A stretch of DNA of 64,000 nucleotides, from positions 4,130,076-4,194,075 of the forward strand of contig CM049309.1 in the NCBI GenBank assembly GCA_026874595.1, written 5' to 3'. Position 1 is the first letter of the stretch; each line of letters starts with the position of its first letter. The stretch comes from Sipunculus nudus. Lineage: Eukaryota > Annelida > Sipuncula > Golfingiida > Sipunculidae. The translations under genes and the position numbers were made by a program. The notes beneath the pieces were generated by a model. That model was not told the DNA's origin. It ran no database searches and was given only the letters and a program-made list of their open reading frames with translations. Shown piece after piece: positions 58,401 to 64,000 of this stretch.

Positions 58401-60300
58401 ATTTCATCCATGTCAATTTCTCAAATCGGTTTCATTCGCTGCCTATATTCATAAAAAATACATAGTGTATACCGCAGACCGCCTGCATATAAATCGCATA
58501 TACCGTGCGCCCGGTATAAACGCCGCTTTATATTGATATCGCTCTCAAAACCCAGTCACCGTGCATGCATGGCCCAGGGATTAAATATGGAAAATGTGTC
58601 TTGGTCATGATAATCCTTTAAAGTCATACGGCGGAGTCAGTCTCAGTCATGATACATGCAGGACAAATGAATAAAATGCATTTGCCAATCTTAAATTAGA
58701 AGCTATAGCGTGTATATATATAGTGACGGTGACACAGTAAAATATAAAGACCGAAGATGCAGACTTTCGATATGCATGCGCATGGTGTATTCAAAATGAC
58801 GAGAAACCATGCAGGTGGACAAATTAGACTGAAATATAATTGTACCTTTCCATTGCTGTAAGATAAGATTTAAAAGACGCAGGTATACAAATATATCTAT
58901 ATTGCAAAATGTTTGATGGCTTTGTCTCAAACTTGCCCCTTTCGAAGACCTAAAATACCACAAGGTGTCGGCTTCTATTTTTACCCACCCGACCTTGTCA
59001 TTTTCACGTTTGATTGACAGTTTTATTAGCACACGGAAATTTTCTTATCACACAGAAGATTTTAGCGGAAAGACAGCACACATCATGTGGCCAACCAGGC
59101 AGGGATTCGGAGTGGGAATTACTACTTTAAATTGGCACCTATTACATTAATCAACAAAGGATATCATTTACAATGTTCGGGAACCGAACGACATGTATAA
59201 TTGCAAGGTGTAGGTCATGGTTCGCGTCTCTACAGCTGACGGGACTGGTGAATACAAAATAAATAAATAAACAAACACCCAAGGGATCATAACTTATTAG
59301 AAGTTTTTGGAACATTCCAGGCGCTTCTTTAGAATTATTGAATTGTTGCTGCATGTTGTTTTATGATTAACTGGAACTCTGCATCTCCGTGAAATCACCA
59401 CCTTGCAGCCTGGGGAGACCGCATGCATTCCTGCTGAAGCTGAAGTTTTATCAGCAGTGCATGACTTATGCATTCTGACTATATGAAGGCTTAAATGTAC
59501 AAAGTTGCATACGGAAGTTACCAGATTAGATATATGATTTGAAGTTAGGTCTCGTGTATACATCTAGTTAACCAAGGAATTGTGCGTCTCAAAATTATTA
59601 AATAAATTTCCTACTTTTCTTCAAGTGAAGTTGAATTGAATAAATGTAATTTTATATTATATTTCCATTTTATATTAATTTCATAACGTAATTATGCTTC
59701 ATTTAAATGTCACTGAAATAAAGTGCAAATTGAAGACCTGGATAAGTAAGTGCATAAAGATATGTACGTGCAATTTTCCTCTAAGATACCAGAATGTACT
59801 GCTATGAAATCATAGTAACTAGGCATAATTTTGATAGGCATCGTTGGACATACGTAGGCCTATATATTTGAATAACATAACCTACATTAAAATGTACTGT
59901 GAAAAACATGTTTCTTTGGTGTTACTTCACAGTTTAGTATCGTTTTCCCACGTTTATAAACTTTGGTATTATGTGCATTATCCCAATAGCACATTTTAAA
60001 AACACCTTTCCAACAATAAAAAATATTGATTTTCCGTTATATTATATTCTTGTTAATAACGATTTGTTTACATTAATGTGCATATATATTATATATGTAA
60101 TGAATTATTGTTCTACTATCTAAGTACTATCAGTACGTGTTCTCGTTGTTTCTGATCCCTGCGGGAAAGAATCCCTTCTAATGCATATACATATATTGCA
60201 TGACGTGAAAGGATGTTTCCAGGTAACTCCAACAAACAACCCCCCCCCCCCCCAAAAAAAAAAAAAAAAAAGAATAATTCGACCGCCAGTCGGCACTGCA
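55456..60300. other. intergenic with CpG-richer patches
   Basis: No gene is recognised. Patches with more CpG than the surroundings occur at about 56160-56350 (GCCGGCGGCTGGTAGCCGGG), 56960-57300 (with CACGTGG) and 57420-57480. A 14-C plus 18-A tract lies at 60240-60271. Confidence 0.4.
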
Positions 60301-60309
60301 TCTCATGAT

Positions 60310-60485
60310 GCCTCTTATAATAAACACGCCAGACTTAGTCACGTGAACCTTGTCCATTTAAAAGACTTAACAAAGTAAACACGCCAGACCCAGTCACGTG
60401 AACATTGCCGATGTAAAGTAGACGCGATTGGGTGAGAAAAGTTTGCAGCGTCAGTGCGTCATCGCTGGCTGAGGGATGACGCGGT
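60310..60485. promoter_or_regulatory. promoter-like duplication with two GTCACGTGA sites
   Basis: A 55-bp tandem duplication (AAACACGCCAGAC…CAGTCACGTGAAC) places GTCACGTGA at 60338-60346 and 60393-60401, one base short of the CLEAR/MiT-TFE consensus GTCACGTGAC. GCGTCATC (60456-60463) and GATGACGC (60475-60482) form an 8-bp inverted repeat with CRE halves. CpG content is locally high. No gene start is identified. Confidence 0.45.
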
Positions 60486-60889
60486 TGAATTGGACCATTC
60501 AGGAAAGAAACCCAAACAGACGTGTCGTCTTGCATCTTAATTGCCCAGTAAAAGTTTTAATTTATTTTTATTTTTCCGTTATATTGACTAGATAGGTTAA
60601 TCCTGCGACTAAAGTCCGCAAAACCGCGTCATTAATGTACCTTGTGTGCTACACATTGCTGAATTCACTCATTATCGCTCAATCACCGTCAGCCGCGAAG
60701 GGGCGGGTACTTCAAAAGAAATTGCATGGATACCCTCAATTAGGAAAATAACAGTTTTCACAAGTGTAAGACATATTTGTTTTGATTTTTATTTCAAATT
60801 TTAGTACATTTGCACTGTTTAGAATGGGAAAGATTTGGATATATCAACGTTTATTACGGCTAATCGTTGATCGAACCAAGTGCACACCT

Positions 60890-62335
60890 GTTTACCTGTC
60901 GCACCTGGATTTTTACCTGTGCAGATAAACGCGACAGACATACTAAACAGCGATTTTATTATTGCATGAAATGTAAACAAACAGAGAAGACACAATTTTC
61001 CAGATTTTATTTTATAATCCGTCGGCGATTTGTTTTTGCCTGCACATGTTAAAATATATTAATTTGACATAAAAAGGTATATTACAGGTAACCAGATAAT
61101 TTGTGCATTTTACACCCATAAATTATATATTTTGCACATCGGACATAAGTAAATAGTTTTTATTGCAATGTTCCTTATAACAAGTGCAATATATAATTTA
61201 AATTTAAAAAATGAGAATTTACCTTTATTTACCTGATCTTACCTGTGCAGGTGAGTAAACTTTTACAGGTAGCAGTTGGCAAAATTGAAATGCACAAGTC
61301 TCATGGCTGTGCAGTTAATTAAAAGATAGCTTCTGCATATTGTTTTGACTCCTTCAAAAATTTCCTCTCCACTTTTAAAATGAAAAGTTGTCTTTATATT
61401 CTGTACTTACAAAGGTAAATAAATCTGTTTAAGATCAAAGGTATCATTTCAGGTAACCCAATAAATAGTGCAGTTAGTACCTGTAATTCATAAATTTTAC
61501 ACATGGCACTCAAAATTAAGTTGTTTGTTTTTTTTGTTCTCCCTAATTACATGTATAAAATATATACTTCATTAAAAAATAATTTACCTGGATTTTCCTG
61601 AACTCACCTGTACAGGTGAGTATGTTTTTATGTGTAACTGTAACCAAAATTATCAATTTATGTTTTACATGTCTGAAAAATCAAAATATAATGGTTTTAC
61701 ACAGTTGACACTTGTTTATCCCTATTCTCACCAGCCACTTTTCAGCATGATTTTGTCACTGTCACAGGTAATTAGATCAGTTGAAGAACAAAGGTACTAT
61801 TCACATAGGTAACTTAATTACTGTATTGAAAGCACCTGTTCTTATATCAAAATTAATTATACAGTCCATTAATAGAGAAGGTATTAATTTATAGTAACTA
61901 TAATGATGAACAAGGTGTTTGCGTACATATTCAGAAAAAAAAATAATTTACCTTTTCTTACCTGTACAGGTAAACATATGTGTTATATGTCAATAGTCAT
62001 AGAATGTGCTCTTTTGGTCAGCAAGCTTTTCAGGTGAAAAATATATGATTCCCACAGAAAAATCCAATTTTACTAGCACATTCCGGTTTGTCGGTGGTTC
62101 CCTTTCCAGTGTTAAACCAAATCATTTACCTTTTTCTTACCTTTAATATATAATTACCTTAGAGTGAAAAAAATCCTTACATTTCCCTTTTTTTATCAAA
62201 TGGTTCATGGGTTACCTGAACAGGATGAAAGGGGTCATTTTGGTGATATACCAGTGAGTGGAAATACAGGTAGTACAGATTTACCTGTTTTTACCTGTAT
62301 ATACCTTAGTTACATACATATCAAACCAGGTATGT
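60890..62335 (+). repeat. diverged tandem array, about 350-bp period, with TTACCTGTACAGGTAA
   Basis: Segments ending TTTACCT-…-TTACCTGTACAGGTAA/GAG occur near 60890, 61235, 61600, 61960 and 62290. Between them AGGTAACC-AATAA-T-GTGC and CCATAAATT-TA-ACA-CA blocks recur. The 16-bp palindrome is perfect at about 61959-61974. Confidence 0.7.
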
Positions 62336-62978
62336 AGAAAATAAATAAAATAACATGAAGGACATATACCTGACAGTAAAAGCTGAAAATTTCACAAAGA
62401 TACCTTTAACGATTACTGAGTAAATGTCTCTTATATAGATTCATGTCAAAATGTGGAAAAAATGCAAAATAAATCTGAACAGTAGGAGTGTGACAATCCA
62501 CAGGCTAATCTGAACAGTAAAGGGTTAAAGGATTTTACATTTTATTGATTTAAAAAAAAAATCATAATCTGTAATTTCAAAATTCAAATTTACAGGCAAA
62601 AAAAAAAAACAATATACTATACATGCATTCAAGATTAAAACTAATAGGCAAGACATCATATTGATGTTCTCTTTCCAAGTAGTCATCATATATATATACA
62701 GTATAAACTGGCTTATCTGAATATCATGAAGAACAAAGACTTGACAAGACAAAAGGGGGATATATATGTAAGTGTTGACATCTGACTGTGCTCTGACATT
62801 TATTCCAATTAAGGAAACCTTGTTGTCAACTCTCCATCACAGAAATATCTCCTTATGAAGCCCTGCCACAAAAATCTCATATATTGGTTATATATACAGA
62901 AAATACACCTAAAAAAAGGCAAAATTATTAGGTCAAAAAAATAAAAGATATGGTTCTCAGGCAAAACGAAAGTCAATT

Positions 62979-63283
62979 TAAACCCCCGCATCAAAATTAT
63001 TATTTTGATTTTCAATAGAAACTTACTCATTTAAAGCTCCAACTGCTTGGACATTTCATTCAAGAAGTTAAATAACACAATTTTGATCTGATTTCCTTTA
63101 ATATGTAGTGCTTCTTCCTGTTTAGCAAAAAAAAATCTGTTATTTTCATGATTTTCCCTGATCGTATGACATTTTTATCGAAAACATCCGAAAAAAGGTA
63201 GAAAAAATCGCCCACCTGTGCTGATTTCTGAAAAAAAGGTGCCTGAGAACCAAACTTTTTTTTTTGGCCTTACAGTTTCATTA
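62979..63283 (+). repeat. dispersed direct repeat, copy 2
   Basis: Partner of 32567-32841. It carries an extra segment of about 35 bp (around 63020-63060) missing from copy 1. No coding content. Confidence 0.8.
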
Positions 63284-64000
63284 ACTTGAGACAATTTTTC
63301 CCAAAAAAGCTTGCTTTTATTGTTCAGAAAAAAAAATTAATTTTAGACTAAAGGTCTTTGTTAATGTTGGAGCTGGGCATGTCAGGTTTGCTTTTCATAT
63401 TTAAACAGTTCCTGTACAAAAAAAAACCCCAACTTTCTGTTATACAGATTTTTTACATATCCCGCACTGCTGTAGTTTGTACATGACAGGCTGAATTCAT
63501 GAAGTCCGACTATTTGTACATTATGATATGAAGACCAAGGCAGCTATTGATCTTATTTTGACCCACTTTATTTGAATAAGTAACACTAAAGCAACAATGT
63601 GTCCTACTAACTGTCCATCACTGATGGGAACAACAACAAACACTGCCAGATGTTTGTCTTGGCATTACAAAGCAAGTCCTGCAAGTTTCGGGCATGCTAC
63701 CGGTAAATTGTCACATGTGCCTTTGTTACTGACCATTCAGTAAGGGTTATTATTATGCTTTTTCCTTAATTAATTGTTGTAAAGTACATTAATTATCCAT
63801 GTCTCCCTTTTAAATAATTATAATGAAATTCCTGGTAAAAATATATATAAAAAATGTGAACAGTGAGTCGGAAAAAAAGTACATAATTTAGAAAAAATTT
63901 TTAAAACTTATTATCTATGGGATCTTGGTGGTGATTACTTGTAATTAAATATAAAGACAGAAGTAATTAAAGCAATAGCAGTTCACTCTCCACTGACTTG
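63284..64000. other. intergenic, nothing recognised
   Basis: No exon, repeat unit or RNA gene supported to the window end. Confidence 0.4.

Overview
The window is animal nuclear DNA. It is AT-rich and mostly non-coding, has GT-AG introns, and is crowded with minisatellites, dispersed repeats and poly-G/C tracts. Two genes are recognisable and lie head to head: a complete MSH5 (MutS homologue 5, meiotic crossover factor) on the minus strand, and a complete intronless JUN-family bZIP gene on the plus strand. Sequence divergence and repeat character suggest a marine invertebrate, perhaps a mollusc. That placement is inference only.

Layout. 1-1130: dimeric satellite. 2976-33430: MSH5, 26 coding exons that join in frame into 839 codons plus stop. 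33.4-37.2 kb: shared upstream region with a dense JUN promoter. 37282-38217: JUN. 38.2-64 kb: no intact gene seen. This last part holds three members of one dispersed repeat family (the first is in an MSH5 intron), a MITE, a tRNA-derived SINE, a decayed exon-like piece next to a 31-bp minisatellite, a 44-bp minisatellite whose units carry the E-box CACGTG, a CpG-richer promoter-like stretch near 60.3-60.5 kb, and a diverged tandem array built around TTACCTGTACAGGTAA.

The main discovery concerns MSH5. Four separate tandem arrays each consist of repeated copies of one of the gene's own exon-intron borders: the exon 1 donor (40-bp unit, about 7 copies), the exon 18 acceptor (about 58 bp, about 71 copies, split by a 1258-bp transposon), the exon 20 donor just after the Walker A motif (33 bp, about 27 copies, proximal copies identical and in frame), and the exon 23 acceptor (about 44 bp, 3 copies). 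Every copy carries coding sequence plus a splice signal, so the gene presents tens of decoy splice sites next to the true ones.

Function. MSH5 (with MSH4) stabilises meiotic recombination intermediates. JUN is an AP-1 transcription factor whose promoter here carries two AP-1 sites, a CArG box, a MEF2 site, CRE-like sites, an octamer, CCAAT and TATA, as expected for an autoregulated immediate-early gene. The two genes are neighbours; nothing in the sequence shows that they work together.
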